Under the pieces are notes generated by a model. It saw only the letters and a list, made by a program, of their open reading frames with translations, did not search any database and was not told where the DNA came from. The position numbers and the translations under genes were made by a program. Below, one piece after another: positions 7,147 to 13,576 of a DNA stretch of 13,600 bases. Positions within the stretch are counted from its first letter, which is position 1. The number at the start of each line of letters is the position of its first letter. The DNA comes from an uncultured Butyrivibrio sp. (GTDB taxonomy: Bacteria; Bacillota; Clostridia; Lachnospirales; Lachnospiraceae), in contig NZ_CAMVPU010000074.1 in NCBI RefSeq assembly GCF_947169445.1, positions 1-13,600 on the forward strand, in the 5' to 3' direction.

Positions 7147-7767
7147 ATGATTTCAATCAAGGAAGAAGAAATAGTAAAGTATTTAAAAGAATCTTACAAT
7201 CCTATAGCTATTATTAAATATGGTTCTTTTGCAGATGGAAGTGCTAATGAGAACAGTGACTTTGATGCGTTAGTAATTACCACAGATGTTGAAAAGCATG
7301 ATTCATCCGTTGTTGCAGATACTGTTTTGGACGTTTGGGTATATCCAGAAAATAAGTTTTCTTCTGGATATGATCCGGATGAATTTCTGCAGGTATTTGA
7401 TGGCATCATAATTCAGGATCAGAGAGGATTAGCGAAAAAACTGATAGATAGAGTAAATGATTATATAGATCAAACACCGGCAAAATCTGATGAAGATATA
7501 ATACAGGAGGTTGCATGGTGCGAAAAGATGCTAGCTAGAACTGTCAGAGAAGATGCTGAAGGCTATTACAGGTGGCACTGGCTACTTATGGATAGTTTGG
7601 AAATATATTTTGATATAAAGCATTTGTATTATCACGGTCCAAAGAAGGCCCTCAAATATATGCAAAATAATGATTCAGAAACATTCGATATATACTTGTG
7701 TGCATTAAAAGAAATGAATCAAGATAATCTTGCACAGTGGATTGGAGTGCTTAAGGCTTTAAAATAA
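7147..7767 (+). CDS. MNT-type nucleotidyltransferase domain protein
   Basis: This 206-residue protein opens with a minimal nucleotidyltransferase fold: G26-S27-F-A-D-G-S ... S-D38-F-D40 (the GSx(9-10)DxD signature) and the third acidic residue in L-D62-V-W-V. The middle holds W-rich helices (WCEKMLARTV, YRWHWLLMDSLEIYF) typical of a helical substrate-binding half. This layout is found in antibiotic nucleotidyltransferases and in MNT/HEPN-like pairs, where AMP is transferred to a drug, a sugar or a partner protein. No separate HEPN gene is next to it. TGGAGCA about 9 bases upstream supports ATG 7147. It is a single-gene unit between boundary motifs. Confidence 0.78.
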   Translation: MISIKEEEIVKYLKESYNPIAIIKYGSFADGSANENSDFDALVITTDVEKHDSSVVADTVLDVWVYPENKFSSGYDPDEFLQVFDGIIIQDQRGLAKKLIDRVNDYIDQTPAKSDEDIIQEVAWCEKMLARTVREDAEGYYRWHWLLMDSLEIYFDIKHLYYHGPKKALKYMQNNDSETFDIYLCALKEMNQDNLAQWIGVLKALK

Positions 7768-7775
7768 ATAGTTCT

Positions 7776-7782
7776 ATTTCAG
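7776..7782 (+). repeat. Boundary motif copy 5 (weak: ATTTCAG)
   Basis: ATTTCAG lies eight bases after the nucleotidyltransferase stop and 26 bases before the next ATG. The ten-base form TCTATTTCAG has two mismatches to the best copies. The variant also occurs by chance in coding sequence (3263), so it counts mainly because of its position. Confidence 0.35.
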
Positions 7783-7808
7783 TAAAACGTGCTAAGGAAG
7801 TAAGAAAA

Positions 7809-8540
7809 ATGGGAACAATTAGGGACTATAGAAACATGGTGGAACAACCCTGGGGAAAGATGTTCTACGAATTGATTTATGAACAACTGAATATTTCAGA
7901 AGAAAAAAGAGTAAGAATCCTGGATTTTGGAGCAGGATTTTGTATAACAGCAAATTATTATGCAAAGAATCACGAAGTTGTTGCTGTTGAGCCGAATGAG
8001 GAAATGTACAATCTGCGAGCGGAAGATAATGAGTATACTCTGATCACTCAAGGGGTGGATTATCTTAAGGCCGTTCCTGATAATTATTTCGATGTTGTTC
8101 TTTGTCATAATGTCTTGGAATACATAGAAAACAGAGAAGCAGTTTTAGATCAATTGGTGAGAGTAGTAAAGCCAGAAGGAATTCTTTCTATAGTCAAACA
8201 TAATCTTCTTGGTAGAGTTATGGGAAGTGCTGTGCTTGCTGATGATCCCAACGTAGCATTGGAACTGCTGAACAATATTTCCGAGGATAGTATGTTTGGA
8301 AATAGAAGTGTTTATAGTAACGAGCTGCTTATTGAAACATTGTCTCATGATATGAAACTTTCCGATAGCTATGGAATAAGGACATTCTTCGGACTGTCTT
8401 CAAATAATGAGATCAAGCATACAAATGAATGGTATCAATCGATGCTTGCATTGGAAATCAAAACAAGTACTATGGAAGAATTTAAAAAGATTGCTTTTTT
8501 TAATCATTTGATATTTAAGAAGGAAACGAATAAACAATAA
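7809..8540 (+). CDS. Class I SAM-dependent methyltransferase (SmtA/CmoM-like)
   Basis: This 243-residue protein has Rossmann methyltransferase motifs in order: motif I VRILDFGAGF (L38-D39-F-G-A-G43), an acidic end of strand 2 at E61 in AVEPNEEMY, the post-motif strand FDVVLCHNVLEYIENREAVL, and L-V-R-V-V-K-P-E-G-I-L before strand 5. The H-N-V-L-E-Y arrangement and a long C-terminal lid with YGIRTFFG resemble SmtA/CmoM, which modifies a tRNA wobble uridine. Other small-molecule methyltransferases share this layout, so the substrate is open. AAGGAAG about 8 bases before ATG 7809 supports the start. Its stop codon is the first part of the best palindromic boundary repeat. Confidence 0.82.
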   Translation: MGTIRDYRNMVEQPWGKMFYELIYEQLNISEEKRVRILDFGAGFCITANYYAKNHEVVAVEPNEEMYNLRAEDNEYTLITQGVDYLKAVPDNYFDVVLCHNVLEYIENREAVLDQLVRVVKPEGILSIVKHNLLGRVMGSAVLADDPNVALELLNNISEDSMFGNRSVYSNELLIETLSHDMKLSDSYGIRTFFGLSSNNEIKHTNEWYQSMLALEIKTSTMEEFKKIAFFNHLIFKKETNKQ

Positions 8541-8561
8541 CTCGGAATATATTCCAGGTTA
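8538..8561 (+). repeat. Boundary motif copy 6 in a near-perfect palindrome
   Basis: The centre GGAATATATTCC (8544-8555) is a perfect 12-base palindrome, flanked by TAAC (8538-8541) and GTTA (8558-8561), which also pair, leaving two unmatched positions on each side. It contains TATATTCCAG (8548-8557), shared exactly with 9135-9144. The TAA of the methyltransferase is its first three bases; the next ATG is at 8598. Confidence 0.6.
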
Positions 8562-8597
8562 ACGGTCTATGCACAAGTCTGATTTTGAGGAACTAAA

Positions 8598-9107
8598 ATG
8601 AAGAAAATTCTTGTTATGGATGAGAAAAACTATCTTCCGGATATGAAAGAGATATTACGAGAGGCAGTAAGGGGCATTATTTTTATTAATGGCAAACTGT
8701 TGATGATAGAGAATTGTTTCGGAGAAGTGAAACTCCCTGGTGGAGGAATCGAAAAGGGTGAAAATGAGTATCAAGCCTTGATGCGAGAGGTAAAAGAAGA
8801 AACCGGATATGATGTGATCTATGATTCAATCAGACCTTTCGGAGAAATAGAAGAAAAGCGATTGTCTACTCATGAGCCTATGATTTGGCATCAGATCAGT
8901 AGGTTGTATTTTTGTGACGTAGCACCGACCAAGAGCCGGTGCAATTACACAGAAAACGAAAAAAAGTATGGATTTCGACAGGTGTTCTATTCTTTAGAAG
9001 AAGCTATTTCTAAGAATGAAAAGATGTTGGAGAAAGAAGGAAGACAAGCATGGAATCAAAGAGAGTACAGAACACTTTTACTGATACGTGACTTTGAAAA
9101 AAGATAA
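8598..9107 (+). CDS. NUDIX hydrolase
   Basis: This 169-residue single-domain NUDIX protein has a perfect box, G49 to Y71 (GX5EX7REUXEEXGU: E55, R63-E64, E67-E68, G70). The box is preceded by V-K-L-P-G-G-G. It binds Mg2+ and splits nucleoside diphosphates linked to another group, such as dNTPs, nucleotide sugars or ADP-ribose; the exact substrate is not predictable. The N-terminal 25 residues are an extension before strand 1. GAGGAA (8587-8592), five bases before ATG 8598, fixes the start. It is an independent unit between boundary motifs, and a second NUDIX domain is present in the fusion at 5078. Confidence 0.88.
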   Translation: MKKILVMDEKNYLPDMKEILREAVRGIIFINGKLLMIENCFGEVKLPGGGIEKGENEYQALMREVKEETGYDVIYDSIRPFGEIEEKRLSTHEPMIWHQISRLYFCDVAPTKSRCNYTENEKKYGFRQVFYSLEEAISKNEKMLEKEGRQAWNQREYRTLLLIRDFEKR

Positions 9108-9120
9108 TTTATAAAAAATG

Positions 9121-9167
9121 CGATTGGTCTTATATATATTCCAGTTAAAACTGACTAAGACAAATCG
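9121..9167 (+). repeat. Boundary motif copy 7 inside an imperfect stem
   Basis: CGATTGGTCTTA (9121-9132) pairs with TAAGACAAATCG (9156-9167) with one mismatch. TATATTCCAG (9135-9144) lies in the loop, and CAGTT / AACTG (9142-9153) forms a small inner palindrome. The upstream stop is 13 bases before the stem; the next ATG is at 9189. Confidence 0.55.
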
Positions 9168-9188
9168 GAGTTTTGCAGGAGAACCGGA

Positions 9189-9836
9189 ATGGATACAATT
9201 AAGAAAACAGGACTAAACTCCAATGAAATAAAGCTGATTGCCATTATTGCGATGACAATCGACCATGTAACTTGGCTACTATTTCCTGGATGCCAAAAGA
9301 TATGGTGGGTCATGCTTCTTCACGCGATAGGAAGATTGACAGCGCCAATTATGTGGTTCTTTATTGCTGAGGGATTTCATTACACTCGAAACGTAAAAAA
9401 GTATATTGCCCGACTGTTCCTTTGCGCTGTAATATCGCATTTTGCCTATAACTTTGCCGGAGGAATACCATTTATTCCCAACGGATTTTTCAATATGACC
9501 AGTGTGATGTGGTCGCTTGCCTGGTCGGTAGTTTTGATGGTCATATTTACAACGGATCAGTTGCCACAGTGGGGTAAAATTGTTTTGATCCTGATTATCT
9601 GCTTTATTACCTTCCCATCGGATTGGTCAACTGTGGCGGCTATGTGTCCGGTATACTTATACATGAATCGTGGCGATTTCAAGAAACAATCGCTTGCTAT
9701 GCTCATATGGACAACAATTTATGCAGTCGTATATTTTATCTTTATGGACAAAGCAGTAGGAAAAAAGTTATTGACACCTGACAATACGATGTCTATACTT
9801 ACAACTAATAATTTCGGAGGAAAGCCGGATATATGA
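9189..9836 (+). CDS. TraX-like membrane acyltransferase, C-terminus lost
   Basis: The N-terminal 190 residues carry clear TraX features: AIIAMTIDHVTWLLFPG (residues 18-34), IGRLTAPIMWFFIAEGFHYT (47-66) and RLFLCAVISHFAYNF (75-89), with several membrane helices. TraX is the membrane protein linked to pilin N-acetylation on F plasmids; Firmicute members are widespread and of unknown target. Family members normally continue through one or two further helices ending in a Y-Y-P-L-H-L-like segment. Here, after F-M-D-K-A-V-G (191), the frame runs into a polar tail ending NNFGGKPDI that shows no membrane helix; the two other frames are closed or hydrophilic, so a simple frameshift does not explain it. 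AGGAG (9177-9181) supports the ATG. It may be non-functional. Confidence 0.72.
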   Translation: MDTIKKTGLNSNEIKLIAIIAMTIDHVTWLLFPGCQKIWWVMLLHAIGRLTAPIMWFFIAEGFHYTRNVKKYIARLFLCAVISHFAYNFAGGIPFIPNGFFNMTSVMWSLAWSVVLMVIFTTDQLPQWGKIVLILIICFITFPSDWSTVAAMCPVYLYMNRGDFKKQSLAMLIWTTIYAVVYFIFMDKAVGKKLLTPDNTMSILTTNNFGGKPDI

Positions 9837-9946
9837 TAAACACACGTCTCGTCAATAGAATGATGGTCACTAATGTGCTCGTGAAATATTATCAGGGGCT
9901 TAGATTACCATGCGAGATGAGGCCGGGTTATATGATGAATTTGTAA
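9833..9946 (+). CDS. Possible 37-residue small ORF
   Basis: This ATG overlaps the TraX-like stop as ATGA, and GGAGG (9816-9820) lies 12 bases before it. The product starts MINTRLVNRMMVTNVLVKYY and ends PGYMMNL. A second frame from ATG 9910 reads MRDEAGLYDEFVSLSDSLDK before running into a terminator, so the stretch may hold the frameshifted remains of a lost gene. I recognise neither peptide. Confidence 0.25.
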   Translation: MINTRLVNRMMVTNVLVKYYQGLRLPCEMRPGYMMNL

Positions 9947-9976
9947 GCTTATCAGATTCACTGGACAAGTTTATTA

Positions 9977-10021
9977 AGACCTTATCAAGCTTTATAAAAG
10001 TTTTGATAAGGTCTATTTTTT
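9977..10021 (+). terminator. Rho-independent terminator
   Basis: There is a perfect 12-bp stem, AGACCTTATCAA (9977-9988) with TTGATAAGGTCT (10003-10014), containing an inner CTTT/AAAG pair and followed by A and six T residues. It separates the TraX-like end of the array from the following GNAT operon. Confidence 0.88.
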
Positions 10022-10043
10022 ACATTACGAGGAGGAGACCACT

Positions 10044-10592
10044 ATGAAAATTGCAGAAGAAACGATAACCCTTAATGATGGAAGAAACCTTATCCTTAGA
10101 TCAGCGCAGGAAAAAGATGCGGCTGTCATGCTGGATTATATCAGGAAGATAGCTGAGGAGACGCACTACCTGATTAGGTATCCTGAAGAAATAAGCATTG
10201 ATCTGGAAAGAGAGAAGGAGATCATAAGGAATAATCTCGAAACTGATGATGCTGCCTGGTTTACTGTGTTTGATAGAGAAAGAGCAGTAGGCAACTGCTC
10301 TGTAAGCCGCAATAGAAATCATCTCAAACTCAGGCACAGATGCGACTTTGCAATTGCCATTGAACAGGCATACTGTGGAAGCGGACTTGGAACAATACTT
10401 ACGCAAAAGGCTATTGATAAAGCAAGAGAAATGGGCTTTGAGCAGATAGAACTTGGTGCCTATGCAGATAATGAAAGGGCTATAGGGCTATATAAAAAGA
10501 TGGGATTTAAGGAATGCGGAAGAACTCCAAGGGCATTCAAGCTTAAGGATGGAACATACATTGATGAAGTAAACATGGTTCTGTTTCTGTAA
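10044..10592 (+). CDS. GNAT-family N-acetyltransferase
   Basis: This 182-residue GNAT of the RimI/YhhY-like style has strands LTLNDGRNLILRSAQEKDA at the start, motif A FAIAIEQAYCGSGLGTILTQ with the Q-A-Y-C-G-S-G-L-G loop, the strand I-E-L-G-A-Y-A-D-N-E-R-A, and motif B GLYKKMGFKECG. It would acetylate a small amine or a protein N-terminus. GGAGGAG (10031-10037), six bases before ATG 10044, is a very strong start signal. It follows a terminator, so it needs its own promoter, which I could not identify. It leads an apparent three-gene operon with the phosphorylase and a second, truncated GNAT. No boundary motif lies before it. Confidence 0.88.
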   Translation: MKIAEETITLNDGRNLILRSAQEKDAAVMLDYIRKIAEETHYLIRYPEEISIDLEREKEIIRNNLETDDAAWFTVFDRERAVGNCSVSRNRNHLKLRHRCDFAIAIEQAYCGSGLGTILTQKAIDKAREMGFEQIELGAYADNERAIGLYKKMGFKECGRTPRAFKLKDGTYIDEVNMVLFL

Positions 10593-10615
10593 TTACTGAA
10601 AAAAGGGAGGTGTCT

Positions 10616-11383
10616 ATGATTATAAAAAATGAGATTCCTTTACTGGAATATGACGACCGTTCTGTGGAGGTTATAGCTCCAGATCACGATTGCAAAGATC
10701 TAAAGCTTCCGGAGAAGTGTCTGTTTGCTTTTCTGGGAGATGTGGTTCATAAATACGCCAAAGAGAATAACGCTGATATAACAGAAGAGCTCATTACAGT
10801 ATCTCACAACATAAAGATTTATGTGCTTCATGAGGAAAAAGAGGATATATGTCTTGTTCAGTCGCCTATTGGCTCAGCATCAGCTACTCAGGTTCTGGAC
10901 ACACTTGTTACCTGTGGCTGCAGGAAGGTTATAGCGGTGGGCTCATGCGGAGTGCTTGCGGAGATTCCCGAAAATGCATTTCTAGTACCGACTAAAGCAC
11001 TCAGAGCGGAGGGAACTTCGTATCACTATCTTCCGGCATCAAGGTACATAGAGCTTGATGAAGAACCGGTCTCTGTGATCGAGGATTGTTTTAGGGAACA
11101 TGGGCTTCCGTTTATTACCTGCACAACATGGTCCACGGATGGATTTTTTAGAGAGACCAAGGATATGGTAAAGTACCGCCTTGAGGAAGGCTGCTCTGTA
11201 GTTGAGATGGAATGTGCGGCACTGGCCGCTTGCTGCAGGAAAAGAGGAGCGAAGTTCGGACAGTTTCTTTTTACAGCGGACTCTCTAGCAAATGTGCATG
11301 ACTATGATGCAAGGAGTTTTGGTTATGATTCTCATGAAAAGGCACTTTTGTTGGGATTGGATATCCTGAGAAGTTACAGATAG
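10616..11383 (+). CDS. Nucleoside phosphorylase (uridine/purine phosphorylase family)
   Basis: This 255-residue member of the PNP/UDP family splits a nucleoside with phosphate to give base and ribose-1-phosphate. Visible signatures are the phosphate-binding region SPIGSASATQVLD, the strand-turn VIAVGSCGVL (106-114), TWSTDGFFRE with the substrate-binding Asp-Gly-Phe, and V196-E-M-E-C-A-A-L, the hallmark ribose-binding motif. E197 and E199 fit the family. GGGAGG (10605-10610) is five bases before ATG 10616; a GTG at 10610 overlaps the Shine-Dalgarno and is unlikely to be used. It may serve nucleoside salvage, or degrade a nucleoside antibiotic in this setting. The uridine-phosphorylase-like subtype is tentative. 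Confidence 0.85.
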   Translation: MIIKNEIPLLEYDDRSVEVIAPDHDCKDLKLPEKCLFAFLGDVVHKYAKENNADITEELITVSHNIKIYVLHEEKEDICLVQSPIGSASATQVLDTLVTCGCRKVIAVGSCGVLAEIPENAFLVPTKALRAEGTSYHYLPASRYIELDEEPVSVIEDCFREHGLPFITCTTWSTDGFFRETKDMVKYRLEEGCSVVEMECAALAACCRKRGAKFGQFLFTADSLANVHDYDARSFGYDSHEKALLLGLDILRSYR

Positions 11384-11395
11384 GAGGAAAAATCA

Positions 11396-11905
11396 ATGAT
11401 AATACGTTTTGCCAGAGAAGATGAGTTGGAACGCATTAATGCTCTACGTAAGCAAGTCAACGACATTCATGTCGCTGGGAAGCCGGATGTTTTTAAGCCT
11501 GGCTTTGGAAAAGAGCTGCAAGACCATATTAAGGATATCTGGAACGATCCCGAGCAGGAGATTGTGGTGGCAGATGAAGACGGCGTGTTATGTGGGTTTG
11601 CGGTACTTCATCATATCAATAAGCCTGAGAACCCATATATGTTCGAACGGGATTTTCTTGACATAGATGAATTCTGTGTGGATGAGAAATACCGCAGACA
11701 GGGCGTTGCAACAGAGTTTATTGCATTTATAAAGGATTATGCAAAAGAAAAAGGATTTAAGCGACTTGAGCTCAATATGTGGGAGTGCGTGATGATTGCT
11801 CTGGGAATGTCTTTTGCGGCATTCCTTGTAAGCTTCTCAGCTGTGGCTGTGGGAATGGCCCTTGAAGGGATTGGAGATAAGATTGGGGAGTTTTTAGCAT
11901 CATAA
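11396..11905 (+). pseudogene. GNAT acetyltransferase joined to a foreign membrane-like tail
   Basis: Residues 1-130 are a normal GNAT: MIIRFAREDELERINALRKQ, then motif A DEFCVDEKYRRQGVATEFIA and the strand LELNMWE. The expected motif B (N-x-x-A-x-x-F-Y-x-x-x-G-F) is missing. From residue 131 (nt 11786) the frame switches to MIALGMSFAAFLVSFSAVAV and then GIGDKIGEFLAS, a single hydrophobic helix with a charged end, unlike any GNAT. This tail could itself be a 37-residue ORF (ATG 11792, GGGAG seven bases before). AGGAGG (11382-11387) supports the GNAT start. The acetyltransferase has probably lost its acceptor site. The abrupt change of sequence character points to a recombination joint. Confidence 0.7.
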
Positions 11906-12031
11906 ATAGCAGAGATGCCTGTTGAGCAGGTTCAGAGGCTTCTTGGCCACGAGAAGATTGATGCAACATTGCACTATGCTATGGTAAAGCAGAGCAATGT
12001 CAAGATGGCGCATAAGAAGTTCCTTGGATGA
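11906..12031 (+). pseudogene. Tyrosine recombinase/integrase, C-terminal remnant
   Basis: Immediately after the TAA of the GNAT chimera, and in the same frame, lies IAEMPVEQVQRLLGHEKIDA, then TLHYAMVKQSNVKMAHKKFLG and TGA 12029-12031. This matches the end of a phage-integrase-family tyrosine recombinase: the L-L-G-H box followed by I-D-A-T-L-H-Y with the nucleophilic Tyr, and the short tail seen in Firmicute integrases. The Arg of the first box and the H-x-x-R box are gone, so the fragment cannot recombine DNA. ATG 11915 could start it, but it lacks a Shine-Dalgarno. It marks an old mobile-element or recombinase locus beside the array. Confidence 0.8.
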
Positions 12032-12293
12032 TATTGTAACTATGTCACAGTGATGGAGTTTAATGAAAAAGCACTCTCACTTCCAACAGAGTGAGAAATC
12101 AAGAAATATAATATCAGTGATTTTTAGGTCGTTATCCGTGTAGATGACGACCATATTTTTATTGTGTGATAGGCTTGTTTATGCAGATGATACGAATCGT
12201 GTCATACATGTCACCAAGCGTTTCTTTAGTTTTTTCATGATTCTTGTTACGGTTCATATAGCCTCGCGAACAAAACAGAAAGGATTATGAGAA
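12032..12293. other. Non-coding gap with terminator and small inverted repeats
   Basis: No gene is visible. The gap holds a terminator at 12127-12160 and an inverted repeat ATGATACG / CGTGTCAT (12187-12205, 3-base centre, one G-T pair) that could be an operator for the downstream pair. It also holds CACTCT / AGAGTG around 12075-12095. I see no copy of the boundary motif here. Confidence 0.45.
12127..12162 (+). terminator. Probable terminator after the recombinase remnant
   Basis: GGTCGTTATC (12127-12136) pairs with GATGACGACC (12143-12152), with one G-T wobble, around a 6-base loop. ATATTTTTATT follows. It lies 95 bases after the recombinase stop codon. Confidence 0.7.
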
Positions 12294-12959
12294 ATGAAAA
12301 GAAAAGGATTTAAGAGTTTATTATTTGGAGCATTGTATTTAATTGTATTTGTAGTCTGGACATTACTGATCCAAATCGTTGATGTTCAGCCTGTCGGGCA
12401 AAATGGGACAGACATAGGTTTTGCCACGATCAACTGCCATTTTCACAAATTGACAGGGGTTCATATGGTCATATACACCATAACTGACTGGTTGGGACTT
12501 GTGCCTATATTCATATGTCTGATATTTGCAGGTATCGGTCTTGCCCAGTTGATACAAAGGAAGAGCCTGGTTAGAGTCGATTACGACATAATAGTACTTG
12601 GGATATACTATATTATAGTGATATTTGGATATCTGATATTTGAAATGATCCCAATCAATTACAGACCGGTCCTGATAGATGGATTTATGGAGGCATCTTA
12701 TCCATCGTCTACAACACTCCTGGTATTAAGCGTCATGCCTACTCTCTGGTTTCAGGCGAAAAGAAGGATGAAGAATGAAGTCGTACTGAAATATGTATGC
12801 GTTTTTTCAGCGTTGTTCTCCATTTTTATGTTTGTAGGAAGAACCGTAGCTGGAGTTCATTGGCTGACAGATATCATGGGATCAATTCTCTTGAGTACGG
12901 GATTATTTCTTTTATACAGGGCTGTTGTTCTTATCATTGATGACAAAGCAAAAGCCTGA
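12294..12959 (+). CDS. PAP2-superfamily membrane phosphatase-like protein
   Basis: This 221-residue protein has about six membrane helices. PAP2-type signatures are N-Y-R124-P-V, then E-A-S-Y-P-S-S-T-T (134-141) in place of P-S-G-H, and G-R183-T-V-A-G-V-H189-W-L-T-D193. The R, H and D of the third motif are kept, but the His of the second motif is Thr, so activity as a classic lipid phosphatase is uncertain. PAP2 proteins act on lipid pyrophosphates or phosphatidic-acid-like lipids in the membrane. AAAGGA about 9 bases before ATG 12294 supports the start. It is 11 bases from the XRE gene and probably one transcript with it. Confidence 0.75.
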   Translation: MKRKGFKSLLFGALYLIVFVVWTLLIQIVDVQPVGQNGTDIGFATINCHFHKLTGVHMVIYTITDWLGLVPIFICLIFAGIGLAQLIQRKSLVRVDYDIIVLGIYYIIVIFGYLIFEMIPINYRPVLIDGFMEASYPSSTTLLVLSVMPTLWFQAKRRMKNEVVLKYVCVFSALFSIFMFVGRTVAGVHWLTDIMGSILLSTGLFLLYRAVVLIIDDKAKA

Positions 12960-12970
12960 CAGGGGGTAAA

Positions 12971-13576
12971 ATGGAGTTTGGCGAAAAACTGCAGGAACTT
13001 AGAAAGAATAAAGATATGACTCAGGAAGAGCTGGCAGAGGCTTTATATGTTTCAAGGACTGCAATTTCCAAGTGGGAGTCAGGTCGTGGGTACCCGAGCA
13101 TAGATTCGTTAAAAGAGATATCGAGATTCTTTTCAGTATCTATAGACGAACTTTTGTCGGCAGAAAAGATGGTATCGATTGCCGAAAAAGAGAATAGGGA
13201 CAATATCAGATATATTTGCGATATGCTTCTTGGAATCATAGATGTGCTTGCGATGATAATGATTGTCCTGCCCATATATCCCAATAGGATTGATGGTGTC
13301 TATTATGCGGTGAGTCTTCCTGATTTTGTTCAGGCAGGAAGACTGAAGTGTATGCTCTACTGGGCTGTTTTTATTTTGTTGGTAATCATCGGAGCAGTTA
13401 AGATTCTTTTGACAAGAATGAGGCAGGAAAAGGGAAGCAGGATCATTACAGCCATATCAGTGATAGTGGGAATTACCGCAGTACTTCTTCTCGCAATGGG
13501 CAGGGAAGCCTATGGAGTTTCAATGCTGTTTCTGATGATTGTGGCAAAGGGAATTGTGATCTACAAAATGAGATAA
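12971..13576 (+). CDS. XRE-family regulator with C-terminal membrane segments
   Basis: This 201-residue protein has a helix-turn-helix XRE domain at residues 3-62 (starting FGEKLQELRKNKDMTQEELA, then SRTAISKWESGRGYP and SIDELL), followed from about residue 80 by four hydrophobic stretches (81-100, 126-146, 158-175, 180-198). It is thus a membrane-anchored DNA-binding protein, a common type in Lachnospiraceae that may sense the envelope. AGGGGG (12961-12966), four bases before ATG 12971, is a close Shine-Dalgarno. It shares an operon with the PAP2-like gene and may control it through the inverted repeat at 12187-12205; that link is inferred. A new Shine-Dalgarno (AGGAGGGA) at the window end shows that another gene follows. 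Confidence 0.85.
   Translation: MEFGEKLQELRKNKDMTQEELAEALYVSRTAISKWESGRGYPSIDSLKEISRFFSVSIDELLSAEKMVSIAEKENRDNIRYICDMLLGIIDVLAMIMIVLPIYPNRIDGVYYAVSLPDFVQAGRLKCMLYWAVFILLVIIGAVKILLTRMRQEKGSRIITAISVIVGITAVLLLAMGREAYGVSMLFLMIVAKGIVIYKMR

Noticed and set aside
8548..8553. TATATT of the boundary motif as a -10 promoter element
   Set aside because: No recognisable -35 box lies about 17 bases upstream at 8548, 9135 or 5031. A promoter role is still possible but not supported by the sequence.
4230..9167. Integron attC sites between the genes
   Set aside because: The end boxes RYYYAAC and GTTRRRY are not found as a pair at these boundaries; a single GTTAGAT near 5065 has no partner. No integron integrase is present, only the end of another tyrosine recombinase.
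10610..10612. GTG start for the nucleoside phosphorylase
   Set aside because: It overlaps the GGGAGG Shine-Dalgarno; ATG 10616 has correct spacing.
10643..10649. Reverse-strand ATTCCAG inside the nucleoside phosphorylase gene
   Set aside because: It is in coding sequence, on the other strand, with no flanking match; one such 7-mer is expected by chance in a window of this size.
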